A stretch of DNA of 64,000 nt from Chloracidobacterium sp. (GCA_016706275.1 JADJJY010000002.1:606001-670000); one strand, 5' to 3'; numbered from the stretch's first letter, positions 28,194 through 36,855 are shown. Numbers and translations are program-made. The notes: generated from the letters alone by a model not told the origin.

Positions 28194-29312
28194 CTAAATG
28201 TCGATCATCGTCCGCGAATGATCCCACTCACGCATCCACGAAATGTCGAGATGACCCGTCGACATTACCGAATACCGATTCCAGTCAAAGAACCCCATAC
28301 TGTCAGGCGCGAGTTTCATTGCGTCGTTCAATAACCGTGCTACCTTTTCGTCAGGGAAAAAATTAAAGTCCGTCTTGAGGTGTCGCTCTTGTCTGATACG
28401 GTGGATAATGCCCGTGAATGTGCTGCGATATGTGCCGATAAACATATCCGCCGCGCCGCATATAAGCTCGTTTAATACCGTCACAACGTTAAAATCTGTA
28501 AATTCAAGAGCGTTATATTCGTCCCGGTATTCATCAAAGATCAGCTCGTCAATAAATATCAGCTTATAGCCCGCAAACATCTTTGCGAACAATTCTTTCT
28601 CTTGCAGCCCATCCGTCGCGACCATGACAGGCAAGCTGTCGTCAGGAAACGTCGCTCGAATATAATTGGTAAACCGCTCGATATTGACCGAATATTCATC
28701 CGCTGCATAGTTCGTCAAAAAATCACCTAGCCGCAGATGCACGGCGTTATAGGCTCCGGCGGCAGCGATGATCTGTGCCGCCAGCTGCTCGATCTCATCC
28801 GTGAACCTGATCTTTACAGAATCCAATAAGGCTTGCTTTTCCGCCCGCGGTATAAAGTAAAAAACGGCCGGACTCGTGGTCTTCGCGTGCGTCCATTCGA
28901 TCAGGTCGTACTTTTGCAGATCTTCACGTGTCAGCGGAAACCTCCCGATGCCAAATGCATCCCAAACGAATGTTCCTTCAAATTTGGCCCGCATCGCCTC
29001 GGTCGTCGCAAAATAGCTGTACAGCATTTGATACTCAGCCTTATTTGCGACCTCGCGGTCGATCTCAAAAACGCGCCGGTTTGGAATCTTGACGAGGTCT
29101 GTAACCAGCGACCGGTCTGCAGTTAGCAACGCGCCGAATTTATCCTTATACTCGTTTTTTGAAGCGTAGTCAGGCGGCGTCGAACTCGGTATCTCGTAGT
29201 CAAAGAAAAAGTCACGGTCAAGAAAGTTCGACAACGATACCGCGAATGTGTAAGACATCAGGTGCGTGTTAAATCCTTCCTGTCCGAATGATGCGTTTTG
29301 TAAATAGAGCAT
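28194..29312 (-). CDS. Protein O-fucosyltransferase-like glycosyltransferase
   Basis: A 372-residue soluble protein. The segment NAVHLRLGDFLTNYA (about residues 188-202) carries the HxRxGD motif of GT-B fold fucosyltransferases of the O-FucT (GT65/GT68) and nodulation NodZ (GT23) superfamily. A later GTYRSTFTGIIHRIR region (about residues 292-306) fits the second donor-binding motif of that superfamily. The N-terminus (NASFGQEGFNTHLMSYTFAVSLSNFLDRDFFFDYE) resembles the start of the O-FucT domain, where the GxxNxR loop would be expected, although that loop is not exact. Placement beside two ATP-grasp genes and pspA is unusual. The donor sugar and acceptor are unknown. Confidence 0.65.
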   Translation of the reverse strand: MLYLQNASFGQEGFNTHLMSYTFAVSLSNFLDRDFFFDYEIPSSTPPDYASKNEYKDKFGALLTADRSLVTDLVKIPNRRVFEIDREVANKAEYQMLYSYFATTEAMRAKFEGTFVWDAFGIGRFPLTREDLQKYDLIEWTHAKTTSPAVFYFIPRAEKQALLDSVKIRFTDEIEQLAAQIIAAAGAYNAVHLRLGDFLTNYAADEYSVNIERFTNYIRATFPDDSLPVMVATDGLQEKELFAKMFAGYKLIFIDELIFDEYRDEYNALEFTDFNVVTVLNELICGAADMFIGTYRSTFTGIIHRIRQERHLKTDFNFFPDEKVARLLNDAMKLAPDSMGFFDWNRYSVMSTGHLDISWMREWDHSRTMIDI

Positions 29313-29332
29313 TTAATAGAAAATCTATCCCG

Positions 29333-29362
29333 TTGGAATTTTCTCGTTCTACTATCTATAAT
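29333..29362 (+). promoter_or_regulatory. Candidate sigma-70 promoter giving a leaderless transcript
   Basis: TTGGAA and a perfect TATAAT are spaced by 18 bases. The -10 box ends eight bases before the ATG of the ATP-grasp gene, so transcription would start at or just before the start codon. No ribosome-binding site is present, in keeping with a leaderless mRNA. Confidence 0.55.
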
Positions 29363-29370
29363 AATTGTAT

Positions 29371-30330
29371 ATGAAACGAGTTGGAATCTTAGTGGGACGC
29401 GAGCAAACGTTTCCTGAATCTATAATCAACAGCATCAACGAGAACGGCGGCGGTGAAGTCGTTGCCGAGATGGTCGTCATCGGCGGCATCACGCTTGATG
29501 AGACCAAACGCTACGATGTCATCATCGACCGCATCTCGCACGAAGTGCCGTATTACCGTGCGGCCTTAAAGCGTTTTGCGCTCGAAGGCACGTATGTTAT
29601 CAACAATCCGTTCTGGTGGTCGGCGGATGATAAATTTTTTAACTTTGCATTAGCAACCAAGCTCGGCGTCGCGATCCCTAAGACGGTTCTGCTCCCGCAA
29701 AACAGCTATATCAAAGACATTACCGAAGAAAGTCTTCGCAATCTCGAATTCCCTATTGACTGGGAAGCAGTGGTTGAGCATGTCGGATTTCCCTCGTTCC
29801 TAAAACCGTTTGACGGCGGCGGATGGAAGAATGTCTCCAAAGTTAACTCCCTCGAAGAGCTGTGGCAGGAATACAACGCGTCCGGCACGCTCTGCATGAC
29901 CTTGCAACAAGGCATCGAGTATGACCAGTTCGTTCGCTGCTACTGTGTTGGCAAAGAGAAAGTTTTGATCATGCCATACGACCCTTCAAAGCCGTATCTC
30001 TCGGGAATGCAGTATGTTAATGTCGATGATTACCTCTCCCCCGAACTGCACGCCCGCGTTGAAAAGGATGTCATCACGATCTGCACGGCTCTCGGCTACG
30101 ACCTTAACACCGTTGAATTCGCGATCAAAGACGGCATCCCCTATGCCATCGACTTCATGAACCCGGCTCCGGACGCCGAGCTTGCGTCTGTAGGTGAATC
30201 AAACCACCGCTGGATAGTCGAAAACATGACCGAGTTCATCCTAAAGAAATTAAAAGAAGGCTGGGAAACACCCGAATATAGATGGTCAGCAATGCTCAAC
30301 CCGCCGGAGAAAGCGGTGAAAATTGCTTAG
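29371..30330 (+). CDS. ATP-grasp domain protein
   Basis: A 319-residue cytoplasmic protein starting MKRVGILVGRE at the ATG (a TTG two codons upstream is in frame but less likely). An N-terminal pre-ATP-grasp domain (1 to about 95) is followed by the ATP-grasp domain: the ATP-binding FPSFLKPFDGGGWKNV (about residues 148-163) and, near the end, the metal-binding region VEFAIKDGIPYAIDFMNPAPD (about 250-270, with Glu, Asp and Asn). It is not circularly permuted, unlike its neighbour at 24970. The reaction is likely ligation of a carboxylate to an amine; substrates are unknown. It is divergent from the O-fucosyltransferase-like gene and is followed by a strong terminator. Confidence 0.8.
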   Translation: MKRVGILVGREQTFPESIINSINENGGGEVVAEMVVIGGITLDETKRYDVIIDRISHEVPYYRAALKRFALEGTYVINNPFWWSADDKFFNFALATKLGVAIPKTVLLPQNSYIKDITEESLRNLEFPIDWEAVVEHVGFPSFLKPFDGGGWKNVSKVNSLEELWQEYNASGTLCMTLQQGIEYDQFVRCYCVGKEKVLIMPYDPSKPYLSGMQYVNVDDYLSPELHARVEKDVITICTALGYDLNTVEFAIKDGIPYAIDFMNPAPDAELASVGESNHRWIVENMTEFILKKLKEGWETPEYRWSAMLNPPEKAVKIA

Positions 30331-30353
30331 GCTGTCACGAACACTGACTTAAA

Positions 30354-30390
30354 AAAGGCTTCGTCCAATAAAGACGAAGCCTTTCTTTTG
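30354..30390. terminator. Bidirectional intrinsic terminator
   Basis: A perfect 12-bp stem (AAAGGCTTCGTC with its complement) and seven-base loop is followed by CTTTTG on the plus strand. On the minus strand the stem is followed by a run of six T. It lies between the convergent ATP-grasp and cytochrome genes. Confidence 0.9.
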
Positions 30391-30476
30391 TAGATCTCAC
30401 CACTATAACCGGGGATCGGCGATAATACCACCTCTTAGGGCTATACTAACAACACCTTTTGTTAGAGGGGATGATT

Positions 30477-31076
30477 CTAATGCTTCTTCGCTGTAGACTT
30501 ATGACAAGTAGCACAATTTGTTGCGTTTGGAACCTTTGACCCGGTCGTCCGAAACTGGATTTCAAAATGACAAGCGTCACACGCCGAGTGAAACGCGAGT
30601 TGATTTGTGATCTTAGTTACCGCTTTGGTCTCAGGGTCGACGATCGACGGTAACTCGTCTAACAGTTTCGGTTTGCGTCCGCTTCGTGCGTGACAATCGC
30701 GACAAGCAGCCACCCCGGCTTTTATCGGGTCTGCTGCGAAGAGTTCGGCGGTAAGCGTCGTTGTTCGTCCTATTGGCCAGACTGTCTTATGCGGTGGTAT
30801 CTTATCAAGATCCGATGCAGGCTGGGCGGTGTGATGGCATTCGATGCAGAGGATCGGGCCGCCAATGTTGTACTCGCCCCCGTTATGCTTTACGTGATTA
30901 AACGTGACCTTGCCGAGCTTTGCATCCTTACCAAGTATGATGACCTCAGGGATGACTTTCTTCTTTTCGTCAGCCGGTTTCGGCAATCGCTGAGCTTTCG
31001 GGCTAAGAGTGTCGACAATAAGAAAGCCCGCCGCCATCAAGAACATTACCAAAATTAGCGGCAGGACCTTTCTCAT
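30477..31076 (-). CDS. Tetraheme c-type cytochrome (cytochrome c3/c7-like)
   Basis: Exported 199-residue electron carrier with a signal or anchor segment at residues 5-22 and four haem-binding CxxCH motifs: CIECH (77-81), CRDCH (125-129), CDACH (166-170) and CATCH (188-192). His residues at about 61-64 (FNHVKH) and several HH/FH pairs can act as second axial ligands, as in class III cytochromes. It stands alone between a terminator and a TPR gene, without visible redox partner genes, so it could serve a general periplasmic electron-transfer role. No cytochrome c maturation genes are in the window. Confidence 0.88.
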   Translation of the reverse strand: MRKVLPLILVMFLMAAGFLIVDTLSPKAQRLPKPADEKKKVIPEVIILGKDAKLGKVTFNHVKHNGGEYNIGGPILCIECHHTAQPASDLDKIPPHKTVWPIGRTTTLTAELFAADPIKAGVAACRDCHARSGRKPKLLDELPSIVDPETKAVTKITNQLAFHSACDACHFEIQFRTTGSKVPNATNCATCHKSTAKKH

Positions 31077-31220
31077 AACACGCGAATTAACAGGATCTTT
31101 GTGGCAATTCTATATGATCGTATGAATATTTGGTGTGATCGTGGTCACCAATAAATAAGGTGAATGTGATAGGTTGTGGCAAAAAACGAAATGCGTTCCC
31201 TCGGCATTTGTGTTTGAGAC

Positions 31221-32639
31221 CTAGTCGCCCGACTCGACCAGGGCGTATGGAATCCGGTGTGAGAGCATTCGCGAGCTGATGATGAGGCCAGTCCATATCA
31301 GCAAACTTACGGTTGAGGCGGCCCAGCCAATATTTGCAACCAGATCGTCCTCAAAGAAAAGCCCGACGACGATCAGAGGAAATGAAAGAAACGTGATGTT
31401 TAGCGTCGTGCGTTTTGAGCGTTCGAGTGTGTCGAGCAAATTGACGCGGCCGATCTCAAGCTCCATATATTCTTCGTCAGAGTTGAGCGATGAAAAATAG
31501 TCGGCCTCGCCGCGCGTCCAACGCCGAAGGCTCGGCGTCGCGGCCAACCGGTTCGCCGTCGAAAATTGATGTATGACATGAGCGATCTTGCCGTCGCGCA
31601 GGGACATCTCAGCCAAGCCGCGGGCAGCACGGAAATTTTCACCCAAACGGTCAAACACACGCTGAAACAGCATCTCGGCCCGCCGTGATTCGCCAAGCGA
31701 AAAGTAATATTCGCCAATACGCGAAAGCAGATCTCCGTCATCAGCAACATGCAATTCGGAAAGCCGCAGAGCAGCGAGTGCTTTCCGCTCAAGTCGCGGA
31801 TCACGCTTAACCGCCGCAAAAGCATGTAGGCATCGAGCAAACTCAAATAACAGCAGCCCGTCAGCTCCGCGGATCTTTAACGCCCGTCGAAAGGCTTCGA
31901 GAGCCTGCGGCAGATAGCCCGACACACGCAGCTCGTTCCCGAGCACCCGCAGATCCTCGGCCTTTTCGTCGTCGCCCAAAACGACCCCATTTCGCTGCTT
32001 CCTTCTTTGCGTGAAAAGATCGGCGATCGTGTTTTCGAGAGCATCGGCGGACGGAATACGTGAAAACTCGGCTTTCATCAAAGTTTCTTTCGGATCGGCA
32101 AGAAACTCGCGAAGCTCTAGCGAACGCACATCAAGAGCATTCGCATCAAGTTTTGGCAAAATTCCTTTTATCATTCTGCGAAAATCTTCGCCGCCCGATG
32201 CGATCGCAATGCTCAGGCCTTTGCCGCGAAGTATTGTGCGATAGCGATAGTGGACACTGCCGCCGCGTTTTAACGCACGGATCGACTGCGTTTCGACCTG
32301 TTCAATGTCGGTGATCTTTAGCCGACGCCGTGAGCCGTTAAACCATGACCACAGACGCGGCAGAGTACCAGTCCGCTGTAAACTTTTTCCGTCAAAACTT
32401 ATACGGTCACGCAATGCAAGGAACGGCAAGACGATCCACGAAATCCCAAACGCGGCAAAGCCCGCAATATCTATCTCAAGATAAAAAAGCAGTGCCGCCA
32501 AAAAAGTGCCTAGAAATAGTGCGGTGAAATAGCTATGCGGTGAGACGCGGATCGTGATCGGGTTCGCCGATTCAACTTCGGCAGATATTTTGTCCGCCGC
32601 ATCGATCGCGTTCAGGTCTGTTTGTTTAAGATCGCTCAA
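31221..32639 (-). CDS. Membrane protein with TPR repeats
   Basis: A 472-residue protein of unknown function. A polar start is followed by a pair of membrane helices (about residues 37-80, YFTALFLGTFLAALLFY and the following IAGFAAFGISWIVLPF), then a region with alternating strands resembling a PH-like or bacterial membrane-flanked domain (about 85-160). A helical region with tetratricopeptide-like repeats follows (about 215-385, e.g. NELRVSGYLPQALEAFRRAL and YYFSLGESRRAEMLFQRV). One or two C-terminal helices lie near residues 415-455. It may be a membrane scaffold, although no specific partner is indicated. It is in the same orientation as the TPR protein upstream (63-base gap). Confidence 0.7.
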   Translation of the reverse strand: MSDLKQTDLNAIDAADKISAEVESANPITIRVSPHSYFTALFLGTFLAALLFYLEIDIAGFAAFGISWIVLPFLALRDRISFDGKSLQRTGTLPRLWSWFNGSRRRLKITDIEQVETQSIRALKRGGSVHYRYRTILRGKGLSIAIASGGEDFRRMIKGILPKLDANALDVRSLELREFLADPKETLMKAEFSRIPSADALENTIADLFTQRRKQRNGVVLGDDEKAEDLRVLGNELRVSGYLPQALEAFRRALKIRGADGLLLFEFARCLHAFAAVKRDPRLERKALAALRLSELHVADDGDLLSRIGEYYFSLGESRRAEMLFQRVFDRLGENFRAARGLAEMSLRDGKIAHVIHQFSTANRLAATPSLRRWTRGEADYFSSLNSDEEYMELEIGRVNLLDTLERSKRTTLNITFLSFPLIVVGLFFEDDLVANIGWAASTVSLLIWTGLIISSRMLSHRIPYALVESGD

Positions 32640-32702
32640 TATTTGCCCTCGATTTCCAATGCACTTTAGAAAGCGCGATTGCGGGCGGGTTTCTCGTAAA
32701 TA

Positions 32703-33470
32703 CTAGCCGTTGCCAAATGGCGACTCGGGCGTCGGATCGACGATCTGCTTTGCACGCTCAGGATCAAGCACCTTGAGCCTTTCCTTAGCGTTCGTCGCCG
32801 TCTCGGTCATACGGACGGGCTTGCCATCAAGGTCTTTCGCTTCACTCGCGGCCTTTGCGATGTTGAAGTAAACATCAGCCGCCTCTTGTTTCTTGCCCTG
32901 TTTTTCATACAGCTTAGCAAGCTCAAAATTAACGGTGTCTTTCGCAACGACCGGATCTGCCATCGCGGCGAGTTCTTGATAAAGTGTCACAGCCTCATCG
33001 ACTTTGTTGTCGTCGGCGCGAGTCTGAGCGAGCGCAAATTTTGCAAGTTTTGCTGTATCGGAACTACCGGTGGCAATGCCTTCGAGATCAGCAATGCCTG
33101 CCGCACGGTCGGACATCAGTTTATTAACGGCGATAAAGTATTTCGCCTTTTCGCCGACCGAGCCGCCGTATGTATCGACGACCTTTTGAAACTCCGCGAT
33201 CGCAGCGTCAGAGCGTTCCTTTTCGGTCTTAAATGTTTTTTGTGTCGAACCGGGCTGTGCCCCCGTTGCCGAAATTTGAGCCTGCGACGTTTCGATAGCT
33301 TTGCCGAGCGCGGTCTGTGCCGCACCGTTAGAGCGGCCGCTCCATCGCATGAATAGAACGACAATGATCACAAGTACAAGCACGGCCGCGAGGCCGTACA
33401 GTATTGTCTTGCCCTTGCCTTCAAACTTTTTGCCAAAGCCCTCGATCTTGGGAATTAAAAAAAACTGCAA
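32703..33470 (-). CDS. Membrane-anchored TPR protein (YfgM-like), N-terminus probably frameshifted
   Basis: Single-pass protein with a cytoplasmic basic stretch, one transmembrane helix (about residues 24-43, ILYGLAAVLVLVIIVVLFMRW) and a periplasmic TPR region (about 75-245, e.g. IAEFQKVVDTYGGSVGEKAKYFIAV). This matches the plan of YfgM-type proteins. The open frame starts with a TTG (MQFFLIPKIEG). A better start may be the ATG at 33504: its frame reads MPDYITIEQAVIAVF and would join this one if one base of the A8 run at 33457-33464 were removed, giving 266 residues. The lesion may be an assembly error at the homopolymer or a real frameshift. The role is unknown. Confidence 0.75.
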   Translation of the reverse strand: MQFFLIPKIEGFGKKFEGKGKTILYGLAAVLVLVIIVVLFMRWSGRSNGAAQTALGKAIETSQAQISATGAQPGSTQKTFKTEKERSDAAIAEFQKVVDTYGGSVGEKAKYFIAVNKLMSDRAAGIADLEGIATGSSDTAKLAKFALAQTRADDNKVDEAVTLYQELAAMADPVVAKDTVNFELAKLYEKQGKKQEAADVYFNIAKAASEAKDLDGKPVRMTETATNAKERLKVLDPERAKQIVDPTPESPFGNG

Positions 33471-33579
33471 TAACTGCTTGCTCTATCGTTATATAATCGG
33501 GCATACAAAGCCCTTTGCAAAAGAGTTAATTTAACGTAAAACCGGCGTTAGAGCAAATAAGTAAAGGGCAATTATCTAA

Positions 33580-33726
33580 ATGACACCAATCAAAGAAAAA
33601 ATCGATAGCGAAACTTTTATGGGAACTTATTCCTACAAGCGGTGTCTAATATTTATAGTTCGCGAAAAAGCGGGCGGGCAGTTTGATAGCTTCTCTACGG
33701 AGAGAACGCATAAAGGCGGACGATGA
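33580..33726 (+). CDS. Possible 48-residue leader ORF coupled to the sigma factor
   Basis: An ATG at 33580 opens 48 codons (starting MTPIKEKIDSETF) whose TGA overlaps the sigma-factor ATG as ATGA, the arrangement typical of translational coupling. A weak AAAGGG lies somewhat far upstream. Composition is not clearly coding, so it may be a chance frame. It could also be leader sequence controlling the sigma gene. Confidence 0.25.
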   Translation: MTPIKEKIDSETFMGTYSYKRCLIFIVREKAGGQFDSFSTERTHKGGR

Positions 33727-34376
33727 CGTTGTTCAAGTCGATCACATTTGACGACGACAAGATCGGACAGGCGGTAGTGTCTGCACCCGTTATCTCCGCT
33801 CACGCAAGCGACGAAATTGCCTTTATTGACAAATTACGAGCGGGCGAAGAGGCCGCATTTGAAACGCTGATCGACCGTTATTCGGGTGATATCTACGCGA
33901 TGCTTTACCGGCTGACCGAAAGCCCCGAAGAGGCGAGCGATCTGACGCAGGACACATTTCTGCGGGCATTAAAGGCTATCAAAGGTTTTCGCGGCGACTC
34001 AGAGCTAAAGACCTGGCTCTTTCGCATTGCGATCAACGAATCGAGAAACCGCTTTCGCTGGTGGAAACGCCGCAAACGCGACCTGACGATCTCGTTGGAT
34101 GCAACGCTCGGTGATTCGGAAACCAGGTTTTCCGATACGCTGGCTGATGATTCGATAAGCCCTGAGGATTTGGCCCTCGCCCGCGAACGCGAATATGCGA
34201 TCCACACGGCATTGCAGGATATGCAGGAAATTTATCGTGAAGCGGTCATCTTGTGCGACATCGAAGGATTGAGTTATGACGAAACGGCCGCAGCGTTAGG
34301 CGTCAATATTGGGACGGTGAAATCGCGTATCTCACGCGGCCGCGACGAACTGCGGCGACTACTAAAGGATTTTTGA
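33723..34376 (+). CDS. ECF-type RNA polymerase sigma factor
   Basis: A 217-residue alternative sigma factor of the RpoE-like extracytoplasmic-function class. Region 2 is clear (FETLIDRYSGDIYAMLYRLTESPEEASDLTQDTFLRALKA is split by the usual motifs DLTQDTFLRA and FRGDSELKTWLFRIAINESRNRFR). Region 4 follows near the end (LQDMQEIYREAVILC, then GLSYDETAAALGVNIGTVKSRISRGRDELRR). The N-terminal 35 residues are an extra, unconserved extension. The anti-sigma gene lies 259 bases downstream on the same strand, a longer gap than usual. The envelope signal it answers to cannot be read from sequence. Confidence 0.95.
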   Translation: MTLFKSITFDDDKIGQAVVSAPVISAHASDEIAFIDKLRAGEEAAFETLIDRYSGDIYAMLYRLTESPEEASDLTQDTFLRALKAIKGFRGDSELKTWLFRIAINESRNRFRWWKRRKRDLTISLDATLGDSETRFSDTLADDSISPEDLALAREREYAIHTALQDMQEIYREAVILCDIEGLSYDETAAALGVNIGTVKSRISRGRDELRRLLKDF

Positions 34377-34635
34377 CAATTGACGGGAATGGTTGACTCG
34401 CCCCGGTCTCATTTTTAATGACTAAATAAATCGGTGCCAAACGATAGGTCAAGAGAGAGCGAGGGTTGGGTTTTGGAGTCACGAAAAGCGGAAAATTGGC
34501 GGTTGTTTGAATCGACCAGCAACATCGATCACAAGATCACCGAAAACGCCGCCGATCTTAAATGCCGGATCACAGCACGAGCATGCCGCCTGACGAAAGG
34601 CGTCAACCGGGGCCAGCCAGCCATTCGCGTCAGTT

Positions 34636-35469
34636 ATGTTTACGGCAATGAAATGCTCGGAAATAAAAACTGAACTCGCACTATACTCTGACGGTATCCT
34701 GACCGGCTGTGAGCAAACCCATGTCAAAACGCACCTAGACACGTGTCCTGTGTGCCGACAGGAATTTGCTGATATGAATGCGACCCGAGGGTCGCTACGG
34801 CAAATGGCACGGCCCGCACTTCCCATTTCTCTGCAGGACCAGCTTAAACGCTCGGTTCGCAACGAGATACGCCGCGACAAACGCTCCTGGCTGCCGGTTT
34901 CAGGCGAGATGCGTGCGATGATTAACATGCGGATCATGCCGTACGCCGTCGGTGTGATGGCGACGCTAGTGATGGCGTTCACGTTGCTGACGGTAATGTT
35001 TTCGGGCATTCGCGATAGTGGTGTCGTGACTGCGTCAAATCCATCAGGTTCTGATACCGTAATGCTCGCGAGCAATAGCGGCCCTTTACAAAAACAGTAC
35101 CCCGATTCCCTTTCTGCATCGGAATACGCAAAAACGCGTCTTGATATCTCCAGCGAATCTCCAAGCGTTAATCCACAGGGTGCCTTGATCGCGTTAACGA
35201 AATCGCTTGTTCGCGGCGGGATGAAAGATGATGAGGTTGTCGTAGTTGCTGATGTCTTTGGCAACGGGCTTGCCCGGATCTCTGAGGTCATCGAGCCTTC
35301 GCGTGACAGCCGAGCCATCGCTGAACTGCAAAAGGCTTTAGAGTCAGACCCGGCTTACTCGCCATTTGTCACGGCAAATCTTGATAAACGCTCGGATAGC
35401 GTCCGTGTTGTTCTTCGGTTTCAGAGTGTAGATGTCCGCACCGGAACACGCATCAAAAAACAACGTTAA
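34636..35469 (+). CDS. Anti-sigma factor with putative zinc finger
   Basis: A 277-residue membrane-spanning regulator. The cytoplasmic N-terminus carries the anti-sigma zinc-finger pattern: MKCSEIKTELALYSDG, then HVKTHLDTCPVCRQE with a His-x3-Cys-x2-Cys arrangement. One transmembrane helix (about residues 100-122, MPYAVGVMATLVMAFTLLTV) leads to an extracytoplasmic domain of about 150 residues with no recognised fold. ATGs at 34636 and 34648 are both possible starts and neither has a good ribosome site. Its pairing with the upstream ECF sigma is by position and domain type. It converges on the TPR gene with no bases between the stop codons. Confidence 0.88.
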   Translation: MFTAMKCSEIKTELALYSDGILTGCEQTHVKTHLDTCPVCRQEFADMNATRGSLRQMARPALPISLQDQLKRSVRNEIRRDKRSWLPVSGEMRAMINMRIMPYAVGVMATLVMAFTLLTVMFSGIRDSGVVTASNPSGSDTVMLASNSGPLQKQYPDSLSASEYAKTRLDISSESPSVNPQGALIALTKSLVRGGMKDDEVVVVADVFGNGLARISEVIEPSRDSRAIAELQKALESDPAYSPFVTANLDKRSDSVRVVLRFQSVDVRTGTRIKKQR

Positions 35470-36855
35470 CTACATCCGATCCAACTCAGCCTTAACCCGT
35501 GCCGCAAGTGTGGGATCCGCCTGGAGCAGCTTGTTATATTGCTCGGTCGCCGCTGCCTTATTCTTTACCCGCGTATAGCAAATTCCTAGATTAGCCATTG
35601 CTCTCGTAAATTTTGGGCTTAACGAGAGGCATTTCAAATATGCCGCGATCGCCTTATCAAACTGCCGATCCGCAAAATACGCGTTTCCCAATAGGTACCA
35701 CCCGTCTGAGTAAGCCGGATTCTTTGCCGTGTAATCAAGCAATCCGGTCACAGCGCGGGCATATGCCTTGGTCGCATCTGCCGATTTATTGGATTGGACG
35801 TATGCGTTTCCAAGGTAAAAGTAAGTCTCGCCATCGTTCGGGGCGATTCGCAGTGCTCCGTTGCAAGCTGATATTGCGAGTTCAAAACTCTTTGTCTCGT
35901 TATATGCACGGCACAGATTTGTGTACGCCATCGACTGATTTGGCAGGAGTTGAATGCCCGCCTTCGCGGCTTCGATCGCTTTACTTGGGTCGCCCGCGAG
36001 GCTGTAATACCAGCTCAGATCAGTAAAGAGATTGCCGTCATTGGGAAATAATTTCAAACCCTGTTTAGATGTATTGATCGCATCGTTAAAGCGGTTCTCG
36101 CTCCTATAAAGCTCTGAAAGATTTCGGTAAGACTGAACCAGATCAGGCTTTGCGTTGATCGCTTTTTGATAAGCATCGATCGCCGGGCCCGCGTTTCCCA
36201 TCCTTTGATGCGCTTCTCCTAGAAGATAGTAAGTCTCACCGACAAAGCGCGTTCCGTTTGCGAGAGCCTTTTCCGCGCTATCGGCCTGCGATTTCGAATC
36301 ACCTAGGCCGAGGTGAATACGGGCGATGTTGTAATAGATATCTCCGTCCTTTGGAGCAAGTTGGGCTGCTTTGTTAAAGCTTGTGAGAGCCTCGGTGTAA
36401 GCACCGCGGCCAAGATTGATCTCGCCGGAGGATTTGAGCAATATCAGATCATTTGGGGTCAGTGCGAGAGCTTTGTTTACCTCGGCTAACGCCGCGTCAA
36501 AATTCTTCGTCTCGTAATAGATGTACGTTCGGATCTTGTGGATATCAAGAGGTTTGTAACCCTGACTAAGGGCAATCGCAAACTCATTTAGCGCTTCTAC
36601 ATTCTCTTGCAAATTATAATGAGAGTATCCCTTAAAGTAATGAAGTTTCGCATTTGTCGAAACAAGGGCCGCTGACTGACTATATTTATCGACGGCTTCG
36701 CGATAATTTTTGGCAGCAAATGCCTTATCACCCGCTTCCTGCAGCTTCTTCGCCGCATCCTTGTCTTTTTTGCTCTGGGCAAATGCACCCGCCGACATAA
36801 TGCCTAGCAGGAGAAACAATATCGATATTTTTCTATAGAAGTTTGAGCTTTTCAT
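35470..36855 (-). CDS. Secreted TPR protein
   Basis: A 461-residue exported protein made almost entirely of tetratricopeptide repeats. It starts with a signal peptide (FLLLGIMSAGAFAQ, cleavage expected near AFAQ). About a dozen 34-residue repeats follow, each with the expected Trp/Leu/Gly/Tyr/Ala/Pro pattern (e.g. GDKAFAAKNYREAVDKYSQ, AAQLAPKDGDIYYNIARIHL, RIAPNDGETYFYLGNAYVQS). No catalytic domain is visible, so protein-protein scaffolding in the periplasm is likely. It begins 17 bases after the Ser/Thr kinase ends on the same strand, so the two are probably co-transcribed. Confidence 0.9.
   Translation of the reverse strand: MKSSNFYRKISILFLLLGIMSAGAFAQSKKDKDAAKKLQEAGDKAFAAKNYREAVDKYSQSAALVSTNAKLHYFKGYSHYNLQENVEALNEFAIALSQGYKPLDIHKIRTYIYYETKNFDAALAEVNKALALTPNDLILLKSSGEINLGRGAYTEALTSFNKAAQLAPKDGDIYYNIARIHLGLGDSKSQADSAEKALANGTRFVGETYYLLGEAHQRMGNAGPAIDAYQKAINAKPDLVQSYRNLSELYRSENRFNDAINTSKQGLKLFPNDGNLFTDLSWYYSLAGDPSKAIEAAKAGIQLLPNQSMAYTNLCRAYNETKSFELAISACNGALRIAPNDGETYFYLGNAYVQSNKSADATKAYARAVTGLLDYTAKNPAYSDGWYLLGNAYFADRQFDKAIAAYLKCLSLSPKFTRAMANLGICYTRVKNKAAATEQYNKLLQADPTLAARVKAELDRM

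Noticed and set aside
30446..30465. CTAACAA/TTGTTAG hairpin after the cytochrome gene
   Set aside because: No T-run on either strand and a strong terminator lies 60 bases away, so I do not list it as a feature.
34434..34673. 79-codon frame between sigma and anti-sigma genes
   Set aside because: Starts with GTG, has no ribosome site, overlaps the anti-sigma start and shows no recognisable features. More likely a chance frame.
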